From Pleionea sp. CnH1-48 (GTDB lineage: Bacteria > Pseudomonadota > Gammaproteobacteria > Enterobacterales > Kangiellaceae): a DNA stretch of 64,000 nt. This document shows positions 35,182 through 45,308 of the stretch, piece by piece (the first letter of the stretch is position 1; every line of letters begins with the position of its first letter). The translations under genes were made by a program, and so were the position numbers. The notes beneath the pieces are model-generated. The model was given only the letters and a program-made list of their open reading frames with translations, was not told the origin of the DNA and did not search any database. The stretch is taken from NCBI RefSeq assembly GCF_024124665.1, contig NZ_JAMXSB010000019.1, forward strand, positions 1 to 64,000, given 5' to 3'.

Positions 35182-37107
35182 ATGAGCTCTATCTGTGGAA
35201 TTTATAATCTAGATAACGCGCCATCTCAAGTAGCAGAGTCAGCAATAATGATTGAGTCGCTGAATCATTGGGGTGCAGATTCAATCAATACAAGAGGCTT
35301 TGGCAATATTAGCATGTCTCATTTGATGCGCTACAACACACCAGACTCTCTTCATGATCAACAGCCTATTTCAATACAAGACAATTCGTTATCAATTGTT
35401 GCGGATGCTCGCTTAGACAACAGAGAGCAGCTCCTTAAACTACTAGATCTATGCTGTGCTAATCCAAATAATATAAGTGATGCCCAAATAATCCTGACAT
35501 CCTATCAACGTTGGGACACATTATGTGTTAACTACTTTTTGGGTGACTTTGCATTTTCAATATGGGATAAGCAAAAGCGGAGGCTATTTTGCGCTCGAGA
35601 TCATATGGGTTGCAAACCACTATATTATTACATCGACTCAAAGCAGTTTGTTTTTTCAAGCGAAATTAAGAGCATATCTAAGCTTCCTTTTGTTAATGGT
35701 GATATTAATGAATCTTGGCTAGCCTACTCTTTATGCTTATTAACCAAAGATAAAACTTCCACTTTTTTTAAAAACATACAGGCTCTGGAACCAGCTCACA
35801 CCCTCACTATTGAAAATGGAAAGCTCAAGAAGAATAAATTTTGGCAGCTGACCTACGAGAAAGAACTAGTGTTAAGTAATGAGCAAGAATATGTAGAAGC
35901 ACTAAGGGAGAAAATAAAAGAGTCTGTCGAATGTCGTTTGCGCAGTTGCTACCCAATAGGCTCAGAGTTGAGTGGAGGGCTCGACTCATCCTTTGTCTCT
36001 GCATTAGCATTTTCGCAATCCACTCAAAGTTTTCACTGCTTCTCTCATGTTCAATCGGCTAATGATAAGCGTCGTTATTTTCCATTTAAAGATGAAGAAA
36101 AATATATCTCGATGTTATGTGATTATATTCAATTGCCACCTAACAATCGACATCAGATTACAATGGAAGGAAAAGGCGCTTTTGATATTATCCATAAGAT
36201 TTCAAGACTCCATAACTCACCAGCACTACCCACGCAAACTCTTTACTCCTCCGGACTTTTCGAAGCAGCAAGGGAAACAGGATGTCGAACGCTACTCACG
36301 GGGTTTGGCGGCGATCATCTGGTCAGCTCTTATGGTGATGGTGTATATAGCGATATGATACATAGGAATCAATGGGGCTCACTATGGAGAGAAATTCTCG
36401 ATCTATCAAAGCAACGACGTACATCTGTAATGCGGCACTTTCTTTCTGTCGTACTGCAAGAACTATATCCTTCGTTCTACAATAGCTTACAAAAGCTAAG
36501 AGGATCTCCCCCAAAAGCAATAACATGGAATAGCGAAAAAGCAAGACTATGCATTCAGAGAGAATTTGCCGACAAACATAATCTTCCTAACTTGTTAACG
36601 AGCAATTACTTATATCAAACCCATGGATGTGTACGTGATCGAGAGTTAAGAAAAGTCACCAGCCCAATGCTGCTCACGCGACTAGAAAACGGAGGCTTGT
36701 TTGCATCTTCTTATGGCATTGACTATCGTCACCCACTATTGGACATAAGGTTACTTGAATTTTGCCTGTCACTTCCATCCTACTTGAAACAAAAAGGAGG
36801 GGTCAGACGCTACCTTTTTAGAAAAAGCATGACAGGGGTTGTACCAATAGAAATACAATACAGAGAAGACAAAGCGCGCCACTCAGTTCCCACTGCAATT
36901 TCTCAATTTACAGAAGATAAAAATGTGCTTTTAAAAAGCATTAAAAACCTCGATTCAACATCAACATTAAGTCGGTATGTTAATGTAGAAAAAGTGTTGA
37001 AATACTTAGAGGATTTTGCTCCTACTGAACAGCCAAAGATTCCTCTAAGAGCCATTGCTTTTTCGTATATGATAGGCCAACACCTAGCTAAACAAGAGCA
37101 TTTTTGA
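35182..37107 (+). CDS. Lasso cyclase (C), asparagine-synthetase homologue
   Basis: 641 aa, the usual size. N-terminal class II glutamine amidotransferase-like domain (MSSICGIYNL, Cys5; about 1-215) and AsnB synthetase domain with PP-loop SGGLDSS (264-270). Lasso cyclases adenylate the side-chain carboxylate of Asp/Glu at core position 7-9 and let the Gly1 amine attack it, so the tail threads the ring; here Glu8. Ends 15 bp from the convergent nucleotidyltransferase stop. Confidence 0.9.
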   Translation: MSSICGIYNLDNAPSQVAESAIMIESLNHWGADSINTRGFGNISMSHLMRYNTPDSLHDQQPISIQDNSLSIVADARLDNREQLLKLLDLCCANPNNISDAQIILTSYQRWDTLCVNYFLGDFAFSIWDKQKRRLFCARDHMGCKPLYYYIDSKQFVFSSEIKSISKLPFVNGDINESWLAYSLCLLTKDKTSTFFKNIQALEPAHTLTIENGKLKKNKFWQLTYEKELVLSNEQEYVEALREKIKESVECRLRSCYPIGSELSGGLDSSFVSALAFSQSTQSFHCFSHVQSANDKRRYFPFKDEEKYISMLCDYIQLPPNNRHQITMEGKGAFDIIHKISRLHNSPALPTQTLYSSGLFEAARETGCRTLLTGFGGDHLVSSYGDGVYSDMIHRNQWGSLWREILDLSKQRRTSVMRHFLSVVLQELYPSFYNSLQKLRGSPPKAITWNSEKARLCIQREFADKHNLPNLLTSNYLYQTHGCVRDRELRKVTSPMLLTRLENGGLFASSYGIDYRHPLLDIRLLEFCLSLPSYLKQKGGVRRYLFRKSMTGVVPIEIQYREDKARHSVPTAISQFTEDKNVLLKSIKNLDSTSTLSRYVNVEKVLKYLEDFAPTEQPKIPLRAIAFSYMIGQHLAKQEHF

Positions 37108-37122
37108 TAGAACAGCCCGGAT

Positions 37123-38271
37123 TTATTTATTAGCAACAATTCTCTTAAGTAAAAGCAGTGGACGAGCAATGTATAAGATAGAAGGTAACCTATACGAAAC
37201 TTCTTTCATTCTAATGATATCACTTACATTGGGGTAAAATAGAAGGCGAACTAACATAGAAGCCTTTCTGTAGATACCATGAGATAAGGCAATTCGACAA
37301 AAAGCGATCTTTATCATAAACCTTGGCGAAGTAATATCTCGACGATAGATCAATGCCTCGACAGAATCATTTATAACTTTTAAGAGAGCAGGTTTGCTTT
37401 CAACGTGTCTTTTAATTTCATCAGGAATAAAGTGCCCAAATATCATGCTAGAAAGATAAAGACATGAAGAGATATGCCCAAATACATTCAGCTCTTTAGA
37501 CTTTTTAATAATACTATCAAACACATTGCTCGTGCTCTTCTCCAAAACTTCGATATATTCGACAATATCAACCAACCACTTCAATCTAAAATTCAGAGAT
37601 CTTGAACTATGCCAGCACAAATATATAAACTCTAAAACAGAGATATTTGATGGAGAGTTTTCCTCAATAAACCACTTAGAGCAATGCTCTGATAACCTGG
37701 ACTTTTCAACACTTAATCGAATATGCAGCTCTAATACAACTTTGTCATTTTTGTATATCAAATCTTTTTGAGACTTGAAATACATCTTCAGCATTTCATT
37801 ACTAAAAGAACTAAACACATCACACTCAAAACCAAGCTCTCTTAACAGCTCATCGACTCTCTCCAGATCCTTTTCGCATACAATAATATCAATGTCATTA
37901 GAGTATCTTTTAGCAAGGTCACCATATAACTTTAATGCGAGATAGCTACCCTTAAAGCATCCGTAACTCACACCATTATTCTCGAGCTTATGCTCAATAA
38001 TACTCAACAGCCTGAACTGATCGCTGCATTTTTTTACATTATTTTGATATTTCTTCTTTAAATATTCATAAACCCTTTCAGGAATAGATGGGCGGAAATA
38101 TTGATGAATATTAGAATAAACAGAAGGCCATATTTTGCTTTGCTCTATGATAAAAATAAACTCATCAAAGTCTATTATCTCAAGTAGTTTATAGCATTCG
38201 ACAATATCCCTATCGCTCATGTTATTGCGGCCAAGTAGAGCTGCCACCTGAAGTTCATTTGTCAACTTCAT
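37123..38271 (-). CDS. Nucleotidyltransferase of the lasso locus (PF14907-type)
   Basis: 382 aa. Family signature YGCFKGSYLALKLYGDLAKRYSNDIDIIV (about 97-125), with the Asp-x-Asp metal pair and an Arg/Ser-Asn ahead, followed by a helical C-terminal half. Such proteins recur next to lasso kinases; in pseudomycoidin a nucleotidyltransferase is reported to add a sugar to the phosphate on the C-terminal Ser, and a similar role would extend the tail modification here. It is transcribed against the cyclase operon. Confidence 0.82.
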   Translation of the reverse strand: MKLTNELQVAALLGRNNMSDRDIVECYKLLEIIDFDEFIFIIEQSKIWPSVYSNIHQYFRPSIPERVYEYLKKKYQNNVKKCSDQFRLLSIIEHKLENNGVSYGCFKGSYLALKLYGDLAKRYSNDIDIIVCEKDLERVDELLRELGFECDVFSSFSNEMLKMYFKSQKDLIYKNDKVVLELHIRLSVEKSRLSEHCSKWFIEENSPSNISVLEFIYLCWHSSRSLNFRLKWLVDIVEYIEVLEKSTSNVFDSIIKKSKELNVFGHISSCLYLSSMIFGHFIPDEIKRHVESKPALLKVINDSVEALIYRRDITSPRFMIKIAFCRIALSHGIYRKASMLVRLLFYPNVSDIIRMKEVSYRLPSILYIARPLLLLKRIVANK

Positions 38272-38330
38272 AAAAGACCTCCCTTAGTTAGCAACGAATG
38301 TTAGACCAGGTTCAGTTTATCCAAGATAAT

Positions 38331-38669
38331 CTAAGTGCTATCAGCCGCATAAATCCAAGCTTCAATGTCCGATTTAAGTATAGCGGATACTCGAACATAA
38401 TCATCAACTTCGTATTCATCGGCTTGCGCCAGTTCTGAGGCAGTAATATAAAAAACACTGCCTTCAACGCAATCTGTTTGATTACCAGTAAACTTCAATA
38501 TGGGATGAAGGTTAGTCCCACTGGACTTAATCACCTGAGGATCGGTGATCTCTACTTCAGAAAGAATATATCCTGTAAGGGTGTCTTTTTGGCCTTCTAA
38601 CAAACGCCCAAAAGTGTCGAGTTGAACCTGCCGTTGTTGAAGCGTTCCGTAAGAAAATAGAGCTTCCAT
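38331..38669 (-). CDS. Gamma-glutamylcyclotransferase-like (AIG2-type) protein
   Basis: 112 aa. Starts MEALFSYGTLQ, with the family's YGTL nucleotide/substrate loop; Glu (EADEYEV-like segment ADEYEVDDYVRV, about 82-93) supplies the catalytic acid seen in GGCT folds. Likely cleaves gamma-glutamyl amines or related amides, or acts as a small regulatory cyclotransferase. Small, cytosolic, no partner gene. Immediately beside the lasso locus but with housekeeping tyrS on the other side. Confidence 0.82.
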   Translation of the reverse strand: MEALFSYGTLQQRQVQLDTFGRLLEGQKDTLTGYILSEVEITDPQVIKSSGTNLHPILKFTGNQTDCVEGSVFYITASELAQADEYEVDDYVRVSAILKSDIEAWIYAADST

Positions 38670-38695
38670 ATCTTCTCCACTTTTCCATTAGACAG

Positions 38696-38728
38696 ACAAG
38701 GCGTTCTGCTTACTGCAGAATGCCTTGT
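38696..38728 (-). terminator. Long hairpin after tyrS
   Basis: Near-perfect 13-bp stem ACAAGGCGTTCTG / CAGAATGCCTTGT with a 7-nt loop, starting 4 bp after the tyrS stop. It is strong but has no T-tract on the minus strand (CTGTCTAATGG), so it may stabilise the 3' end or stop transcription only partly. Confidence 0.5.
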
Positions 38729-38731
38729 TCA

Positions 38732-39928
38732 TTATGCGATGGTGACTTTCGCAATTTTCTTTTTGCCTGCTTGAATCACATAAGTACCAGCAGACAACAT
38801 TAATGAAGGCTCAACAGGCTGCCAATCCACTTTTACGCTGCCGTTTTTGAGCATGTCTTTTGCCGCAGCGGCATTTTTTGTTAGATCAGCCATATTCACC
38901 ACTCGAGCGATAGGCAACGCTTCCTGGCCTTCTAGATCCAGGCTAACCTCTGGACAATCATCCGGGAGCTCGCCTTCTTTAACAATGTTTCCAGCGCCTT
39001 TGTGCGCGTTAGCAGCGGCTTCTTCGCCGTGAAAACGAGCCACTAGCTCTCGCGCCAGTTCTATTTTGATATCACGAGGATTAGCGCCCTGCTCCATACT
39101 TTCTTTAAGCTTTGCCAAATCTTCTAAGGGACGGAAAGATAGCAACTCAAAGTAACGCCAAATCAAACTGTCTGGCATAGAGACGATTTTTTGGAACATT
39201 TCACCAGGTGCATCGGTAATGCCAATGTAGTTGCCTAAAGACTTGGACATCTTTTGCACACCATCCAGACCTTCAAGTAATGGCATGGTGATCACAACCT
39301 GTGGCTTTTGGCCGTAGTCTTTTTGTAACTCACGTCCCATTAACAGATTGAATTTTTGATCGGTTCCACCTAACTCCACATCACACTCAAGAGCAACAGA
39401 GTCGTATCCTTGTACCAGCGGATACATAAATTCATGGATAGCAATCGATTGGCCGCCGTTGTAGCGCTTCTTAAAGTCATCCCGTTCTAACATACGAGCA
39501 ACCGTTTGGTGAGAAGCCAGTTTGAGCATTCCAGCCGATCCAAGTTTTTCACACCACTCAGAGTTAAAAGCGACGGTTGTTTTTTCTGGGTCCAAAATTT
39601 TAAAGATTTGCTCTTTGTAAGTTTTGGCATTGTCAGCGATCTGTTCAGGAGTTAGCGGCGGTCGCGTAGCACTTTTGCCCGTTGGATCACCAATCATGCC
39701 GGTGAAGTCACCAATCAAAAATACAACCTCATGACCCAGCTGCTGAAACTGGCGCATTTTATTAATCAGTACGGTATGACCAAGATGCAGATCCGGCGCC
39801 GTTGGATCAAAGCCCGCTTTAATACGCAACTTCTTTCCTGCTTTTAACATTTCGACCAGTTCGTCTTCGACCAGAACTTCGTCAGCACCACGCTTAATTT
39901 CGTTCAAAGCGTGTGAAAAATCGCTCAT
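38732..39928 (-). CDS. tyrS: Tyrosyl-tRNA synthetase (TyrRS, TyrZ-type)
   Basis: 398 aa. Class I catalytic domain with HLGH (48-51) and KMSKS (about 228-232), and a C-terminal S4 RNA-binding domain (about 335-398). Length fits the shorter class of bacterial TyrRS. It charges tRNA-Tyr with tyrosine. No gamma-proteobacterial T-box is expected and none is seen in its leader. Confidence 0.95.
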   Translation of the reverse strand: MSDFSHALNEIKRGADEVLVEDELVEMLKAGKKLRIKAGFDPTAPDLHLGHTVLINKMRQFQQLGHEVVFLIGDFTGMIGDPTGKSATRPPLTPEQIADNAKTYKEQIFKILDPEKTTVAFNSEWCEKLGSAGMLKLASHQTVARMLERDDFKKRYNGGQSIAIHEFMYPLVQGYDSVALECDVELGGTDQKFNLLMGRELQKDYGQKPQVVITMPLLEGLDGVQKMSKSLGNYIGITDAPGEMFQKIVSMPDSLIWRYFELLSFRPLEDLAKLKESMEQGANPRDIKIELARELVARFHGEEAAANAHKGAGNIVKEGELPDDCPEVSLDLEGQEALPIARVVNMADLTKNAAAAKDMLKNGSVKVDWQPVEPSLMLSAGTYVIQAGKKKIAKVTIA

Positions 39929-40248
39929 TATCTATACTCCAATTTATTCTGGCCTACCCTGTTTTAGGCCTACCTTTCTGCGCGTTCAATCTCAAGCCCA
40001 GCAGTGGCTTTGATGGGCGGCTTGCACATGTGAGCATCCCCCCAGTTCGAGCCAGGCATTTTACCAATATCTCGCTTAACTTTCAGTCAGAAATAAGTTC
40101 AAAGCCGCTCAATATCGCTTACTTTTCGACCTCGAGACAGACGATATTCAATAAATTAAGCCTAGGAAACCCTTTTGAGATACCCAGCGGTTTCAGTTAA
40201 ACTCCCTATTCTAGCGGGAACCCTACAGAAGTTGTATTCCAAATCAGT
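39929..40248. other. Divergent intergenic region between tyrS and the M23 peptidase gene
   Basis: 320 bp that must contain both promoters. In the tyrS leader there is a direct repeat GGCCTACC at 39951-39958 and 39967-39974 (period 16), starting 23 nt before the ATG. A 95-codon frame at 39913-40200 overlaps the tyrS start and is not supported. No other feature is apparent. Confidence 0.45.
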
Positions 40249-41703
40249 ATGATCAGGCAAGATTATAAAAGTAAACGCTCAAAACAGGTGGCTCAGGCCA
40301 GCGATTGGCTTCACTCCATCAAGCTTCGCTGGCTGGAGATTATAGGCGTCGCATTTGCTATCTACCTTATTAGCTTTGCCTTAGACTTTGATGATGACTC
40401 TACGTCAATATCACCAACATCAGAAGCATCAAGCTCCACAACTGACTCACAGGCAGAGACACCTCCATCCCGCACCGAGTTTAAGCTACAACCCGATACC
40501 ACTGTATCGTCTTCAAAACCTGTCTCGCAGAAGCGCCTACCCTTAACTCTCAATTGGCCACAGCCACTCGAAGTTGCTCCAGAGCTGCCAACAGAACCCC
40601 ACTCAAACCGCTCGGTCGAAGTCACTATTAAATCAGGAGACACTCTGTCTGGACTATTTAGCCGACAAGGCTTTTCTGCACAAGATGTGTATCGCGTCAC
40701 TCAAAATAAAAAAGCCGCTGATTATTTAAAGAAACTACGCCCAGGTAAGGTGATAACCTTTGTCTCCGATCCAGAAGGCAAACTGATTGAAGTTAACTAC
40801 CAACTGAGCAAAAACGAAAAGCTGATTGTTAGCAAAGAAGCCGATGGATTTGACGCTCAGATTGAAACCAAACCCATCGAAACACGACACGCTTTTGCTT
40901 CGGGGGTGATCAAAGGCTCACTGTTTACAGCGGGTAAAGAGGCAGGCCTGTCCGATAACCTGATCATGAAGCTGGCTAATATTTTTGGTTGGGACATCGA
41001 TTTTGTTCTCGACATTCGAGCAAAAGATACTTTTGCCATTCTTTATGAGAAAAAGTATCTGGAAGGTGAGTTTATTGGCAATGGCAATATATTAGCTGCC
41101 CAGTTCGTTAATCAGGGAGAAGTGTTTGAAGCCGTTCGATATACCGATTCAAAAGGCCGAAGCAACTATTATACCCCCAAGGGCAAAAGCATGCGTAAAG
41201 CGTTTCTGCGTGCTCCTTTGAACTTTATGTACATCAGTTCAAACTTCAAGCCACGTCGCTTCCATCCGATTTTAAAGCGTTGGAAGGCCCATCGCGGTAT
41301 CGACTATCGAGCACCAACGGGCACTCCTGTTTTTGCAGCGGGTGATGGAAAAGTCATCGCCTCGTCTTACAACAAGTACAATGGCAAATATATCTTCGTT
41401 CAGCATGGTAATGGTATCGTTACCAAGTACCTGCACTTGTCAAAACGCTCAGTGAGTCGTGGTAAACGCGTAAAACAGGGGCAAACCATTGGCTTAGTAG
41501 GCGCAACAGGATTAGCCGAAGCACCTCATCTCCATTACGAGTTTGTTGTTAATGGCGTTCACCGAAATCCAAGAACGGTTAAATTGCCTCAAGCGGCTCC
41601 TATTAATTCAAAAGAAAAAGCGCGTTTTGATTTGCAGGCGGCTCCGCTTTTAAATGGTCTACAATTACAGCAAAGAATCTATTCAGACGTTGGAGCCAAC
41701 TAG
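40249..41703 (+). CDS. M23-family peptidoglycan endopeptidase with OapA/LysM-like domain
   Basis: 484 aa. Single membrane segment (about 29-45) with a cytosolic N-terminus, an acidic/Ser-Pro-rich linker, an OapA/LysM-like domain (about 121-170; IKSGDTLSGLFSRQGFS), and a C-terminal LytM fold with a full zinc site: HRGID (His348, Asp352) and HLH (His427, His429), plus His396. Cleaves peptide cross-links in the cell wall, facing the periplasm. 3 bp upstream of anmK, so probably an operon for wall turnover and recycling. Confidence 0.88.
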   Translation: MIRQDYKSKRSKQVAQASDWLHSIKLRWLEIIGVAFAIYLISFALDFDDDSTSISPTSEASSSTTDSQAETPPSRTEFKLQPDTTVSSSKPVSQKRLPLTLNWPQPLEVAPELPTEPHSNRSVEVTIKSGDTLSGLFSRQGFSAQDVYRVTQNKKAADYLKKLRPGKVITFVSDPEGKLIEVNYQLSKNEKLIVSKEADGFDAQIETKPIETRHAFASGVIKGSLFTAGKEAGLSDNLIMKLANIFGWDIDFVLDIRAKDTFAILYEKKYLEGEFIGNGNILAAQFVNQGEVFEAVRYTDSKGRSNYYTPKGKSMRKAFLRAPLNFMYISSNFKPRRFHPILKRWKAHRGIDYRAPTGTPVFAAGDGKVIASSYNKYNGKYIFVQHGNGIVTKYLHLSKRSVSRGKRVKQGQTIGLVGATGLAEAPHLHYEFVVNGVHRNPRTVKLPQAAPINSKEKARFDLQAAPLLNGLQLQQRIYSDVGAN

Positions 41704-41706
41704 GCC

Positions 41707-42825
41707 ATGCAGGAATGCTATATTGGGCTAATTTCAGGAACCTCTGCCGATGGCATAGATGCTGTTATCGCAGACTTTTCTCAACCAACTCCTAGACTTA
41801 TTGCCAAAACAACCTATCCCATTCCGGCTGAGATCCAGCAAGAAATTTACCAACTTAGCCAACCAGCTAATGAGTTAGGCAAACATCGAATTGATCGGTT
41901 GGGTAAGCTCGATCACCAGCTTGGATTGCTGTTTGCTGAAGCTACTCATGCCATTTTGCAAGCGTCGCAATTAGCCCCAGACACCATTAGAGCCATTGGC
42001 TCCCATGGGCAAACCATTCGTCATCGCCCTGACAATCAACATGCTTTTACACTACAAATCGGCGACGCCAATGTCATCGCCTTTGAGACCAATATCTTAA
42101 CCGTCGCAGACTTTCGACGTATGGATATGGCCGCAGGCGGTCAAGGTGCTCCACTTGCTCCTGCCTTTCACGCGGAACAATTCAAGCACTCAGAAAAAGA
42201 TCGTGTGATTTTGAATTTAGGTGGTATCGCAAACATTACCTGGCTACCCAGTCACAGTGGCGATGTTATAGGATTTGATACAGGGCCCGCCAGTGCACTG
42301 ATGGACTTGTGGATCCAGAAGCATCAACAAAAACCTTATGATGCCGAAGGGGCCTGGGCTGCAACAGGACAGCTCAATGAAGACTTATTGGATACCTTGT
42401 TAACAGATAACTACTTTAAGCAAGCTTATCCCAAAAGCACAGGTCGAGAATATTTTGATGAACACTGGCTGCAACAAAAACTCACCTCTTTTGCACTCTC
42501 ACCACAAGATATTCAACGAACGCTATTGGAGCTAACAGCGGTCAGCGTGGCTGATCAAATCGTTTTATTCACACAAAAGGATGCCGACGTTCTCGTGTGC
42601 GGCGGTGGGCGGCTTAATCAGTTCTTGATGAAACGATTGCAACAACGACTAGGCGCTTCGATCAATGTAATGTCTACCGATACTCTGGGCGTAGACGGCG
42701 ACTTTGTTGAGGCCATGACGTTTGCCTGGCTAGCAAAAAAGCGATTGAATAATGAGACCGGTAATGTGCCTTCTGTAACAGGTGCCAAACGCAGTGTTGT
42801 GTTGGGATCAGTGTTTACTAGCTAG
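41707..42825 (+). CDS. anmK: Anhydro-N-acetylmuramic acid kinase
   Basis: 372 aa, full length. ASKHA kinase with SGTSADGID (about 10-18), GSHGQTIRHRP (about 93-103), NLGGIANIT and FDTGPASALMD. Converts anhMurNAc plus ATP to MurNAc-6-phosphate in peptidoglycan recycling, consistent with the preceding M23 peptidase gene. Confidence 0.95.
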   Translation: MQECYIGLISGTSADGIDAVIADFSQPTPRLIAKTTYPIPAEIQQEIYQLSQPANELGKHRIDRLGKLDHQLGLLFAEATHAILQASQLAPDTIRAIGSHGQTIRHRPDNQHAFTLQIGDANVIAFETNILTVADFRRMDMAAGGQGAPLAPAFHAEQFKHSEKDRVILNLGGIANITWLPSHSGDVIGFDTGPASALMDLWIQKHQQKPYDAEGAWAATGQLNEDLLDTLLTDNYFKQAYPKSTGREYFDEHWLQQKLTSFALSPQDIQRTLLELTAVSVADQIVLFTQKDADVLVCGGGRLNQFLMKRLQQRLGASINVMSTDTLGVDGDFVEAMTFAWLAKKRLNNETGNVPSVTGAKRSVVLGSVFTS

Positions 42826-42857
42826 ATGTTATATAAGAAGGCTTAACCAATCCTTTC

Positions 42858-43313
42858 TTAAAACTCAAACCGACTCAGATAATTCCTTTCTTCCATTGAG
42901 TAGGGGCTTCCAATATACAACTCCAGGGCTTGACTAAGCATCGACAATATCTCCTCCTTTGTTCTACTTTTGATATGCATGTGCTTAATAAATTTTAACT
43001 TCCAGAATAGCTTAACGACATCATGTTTTTTATCGTAGTAACTATTTTCTTTTTGTTGAAAGACTGCTTTTGCAATTTTTGAATCGACTTTAATAATCCA
43101 TGTCCAACAATTATCAGGATATCTAGAGTAATACTTTTTGCTAATAGGAAGAACGAAAATGTCTTTTTCCCGCTCTAGAATCCATCCGATATTCTGATAA
43201 TACTTTTCTCCATCATCGTTGTAATACCAAGCGGCTTGGTATTTCTTATATAACGATTCAAGTTCATATTTCTTAATGTCTTCTTCAGAAGGCCGCTCGA
43301 ATATAAATGCCAT
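42858..43313 (-). CDS. Hypothetical protein, Tyr/Lys-rich
   Basis: 151 aa, not recognised. Highly charged with many Tyr and Trp, basic, no signal or membrane segment. AT-rich codon use differs from the neighbouring anmK and waa genes, so it could be a recent arrival or a noncoding AT-rich stretch; a competing frame at 43175-43417 is weaker. It converges with anmK. Confidence 0.55.
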   Translation of the reverse strand: MAFIFERPSEEDIKKYELESLYKKYQAAWYYNDDGEKYYQNIGWILEREKDIFVLPISKKYYSRYPDNCWTWIIKVDSKIAKAVFQQKENSYYDKKHDVVKLFWKLKFIKHMHIKSRTKEEILSMLSQALELYIGSPYSMEERNYLSRFEF

Positions 43314-43438
43314 TCACACCCTCTTCTTATTCCCCCAAAATTAACCTTCTTCACGACTCCACACAGGCGCTTAAAAACGTTATTTAGTAATCGAACAACC
43401 ACCTTATCCATTATCAATCAGAATAGAACGAATGATAC

Positions 43439-44218
43439 TTACTCTTCCTCTAACTTTTTATTCTGACAATGCTCATATAACTTAGCTTCTTTGATAAACA
43501 GATAGTAAGCCGTCATAATCGAAATAATAAAGCCACGCATGCCAGAGAAAATATGGCGCTGAAAGATATAGGTTTTAGTAAAAATTAAAGGGAACACTAA
43601 TAGTAACTTAAGGATGGAATAAGACTTCCCTTTATCGAACTTCTCTTGTGCTTTTAACGATGAATAAAGATTATTCTTATTGGTTATGGTTTCGATATTG
43701 CCATAGCCGTAGTGATTAAAAGCCTCTTTCACAAACAGTTCTTTGCCACTAATATCAGCACGCTCATGAGCTAGGCGAGTCGTATCAAAGTGCGCAGCTT
43801 GTTTTCGATACAGACGACAGTTATTAGGTTTCTTCGTCCAATCGGACAATGCCTTACCAATAAAGATATCGTTTCTCTGAGAACGAACAGCGTCATAGTG
43901 GTCATCACTAATTGTTTTGCGAAACTGTTCAATCAGCTCAGGAGTTAACTCTTCATCAGCATCCAGATTAAGCACCCATTCGTTACTGCACAAAGACATG
44001 GCATAGTCTTTTTGTTTAGCGTAGCCAGGCCACTCATTAAATGAGACTTTATCAGTAAACTCTTTGGCAATACTCACGGTACTATCCGTACTGCCACTAT
44101 CCACCACTATGATTTCGTCCATGTCGCAACAGCTTTCTAACACTCGACGAATGTTTTTTTCTTCATTTAAGGTGATGATAAAAACGCTGATGGGTAATGT
44201 TTCTTGAGTCTGGCTCAT
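43439..44218 (-). CDS. Family 2 glycosyltransferase, WaaE-like LPS core enzyme
   Basis: 259 aa. GT2 motifs VFIITLNEEKNI (about 8-19), VDSGSTDST (40-48), NLDADEELT (86-94) and a C-terminal hydrophobic part (about 208-240). Matches the WaaE/KdtX group, which adds a beta-1,4-glucose to heptose I in the inner core. Third gene of the leftward hldD-waaF-waaE cluster, 44 bp after waaF. Confidence 0.82.
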   Translation of the reverse strand: MSQTQETLPISVFIITLNEEKNIRRVLESCCDMDEIIVVDSGSTDSTVSIAKEFTDKVSFNEWPGYAKQKDYAMSLCSNEWVLNLDADEELTPELIEQFRKTISDDHYDAVRSQRNDIFIGKALSDWTKKPNNCRLYRKQAAHFDTTRLAHERADISGKELFVKEAFNHYGYGNIETITNKNNLYSSLKAQEKFDKGKSYSILKLLLVFPLIFTKTYIFQRHIFSGMRGFIISIMTAYYLFIKEAKLYEHCQNKKLEEE

Positions 44219-44262
44219 TGATATTCTCTTTTTATGCTGAACTCAGTATCTAGATTGACAAG

Positions 44263-45279
44263 TTATGAAGCTTGTTGAGCATTCATTATATGTTCAAATA
44301 CTTTTGCTGGCGTAATTTTATATAAACAGTCAAGATGGCCTAATGGACACTGTCGTTGATGGCAAGGTGCACACTCCAGTTTTAACCACTCAACCTTCGC
44401 CTTATCAGACAAAGGCGGTGTATACAATGGACTGCTAGAACCATAAATACAAACCAGAGGCAATCCCAAAGCCGCAGACACATGCATCAAACCAGAGTCA
44501 TTCGTGACAACAATATTAGTCATGGCAATCAGATCAATCGCATCTTCAATGGTGGTTTTTCCACAAAGATTAACGACAGCATCACAAGCTTCAGCAATTT
44601 TGTCACCATCGGCTTTATCTTTTGGTGAGCCAAATATAAACGTCTGCCCACCAGCGTCTTTGATCAGATTAGCTAATGTTGCAAAATGCTCCAAAGGCCA
44701 TTGCTTGGCAGGACCATATTCTGCACCGGGCATAAACCCTACGGTTAAACGATCAACTTTGATGTTTAATTCTGTTAACAAACGCTGAGCATTGGCTTTA
44801 TCGGCAACGAGCTCGGGATAAGGTGTTTGAATTTCTTCGTCAATAGACTGGCAAAGAGACGCATATTTTTTGACGGTCTGATTTAATATCTTTTTGTCAA
44901 AAGGTTTAATATCGTTTATCAAACCATATCGGCTCTCGCCTAAAATACCAGTACGCAAAGGTATTTTTGCAAAAAGCGGTGCTAGCGCTGATTTAACTGT
45001 CTTTGGTAATACATAAACTTGTTTGTATTTTTTCTCTCGTAGGGCTTTACCTACACGATAACGTTTACCTAAACCTATCTCACCGTGCTTAACATCTAAC
45101 TCGATGCCGTCACGAACTTCAGGCATACGAGCAATGGTGCCCAGAGTCCATTTAGGTGCCAACACATCAATTTCAACATCTGGCTGCTGTTGCTTGATCA
45201 TTTTAAATAAGCTTTGGGCCATCACCATGTCACCAATCCATGACGGCCCAACGATCAGTATTGCATTATTTCTTGTCAT
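44263..45279 (-). CDS. waaF: ADP-heptose:LPS heptosyltransferase II
   Basis: 338 aa. GT9 family: VGPSWIGDMVMAQSLFK (about 10-26), GFMPGAEYGPAKQWP (about 185-199), TNDSGLMHVSAALGLP and YGSSSPLYTPPLS. Adds the second L-glycero-D-manno-heptose to the LPS inner core, using the ADP-heptose made through HldD, encoded just upstream. Cytosolic face of the inner membrane. Confidence 0.93.
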   Translation of the reverse strand: MTRNNAILIVGPSWIGDMVMAQSLFKMIKQQQPDVEIDVLAPKWTLGTIARMPEVRDGIELDVKHGEIGLGKRYRVGKALREKKYKQVYVLPKTVKSALAPLFAKIPLRTGILGESRYGLINDIKPFDKKILNQTVKKYASLCQSIDEEIQTPYPELVADKANAQRLLTELNIKVDRLTVGFMPGAEYGPAKQWPLEHFATLANLIKDAGGQTFIFGSPKDKADGDKIAEACDAVVNLCGKTTIEDAIDLIAMTNIVVTNDSGLMHVSAALGLPLVCIYGSSSPLYTPPLSDKAKVEWLKLECAPCHQRQCPLGHLDCLYKITPAKVFEHIMNAQQAS

Positions 45280-45308
45280 ATTATTATCAATAGCTCGATT
45301 TAAAACGT

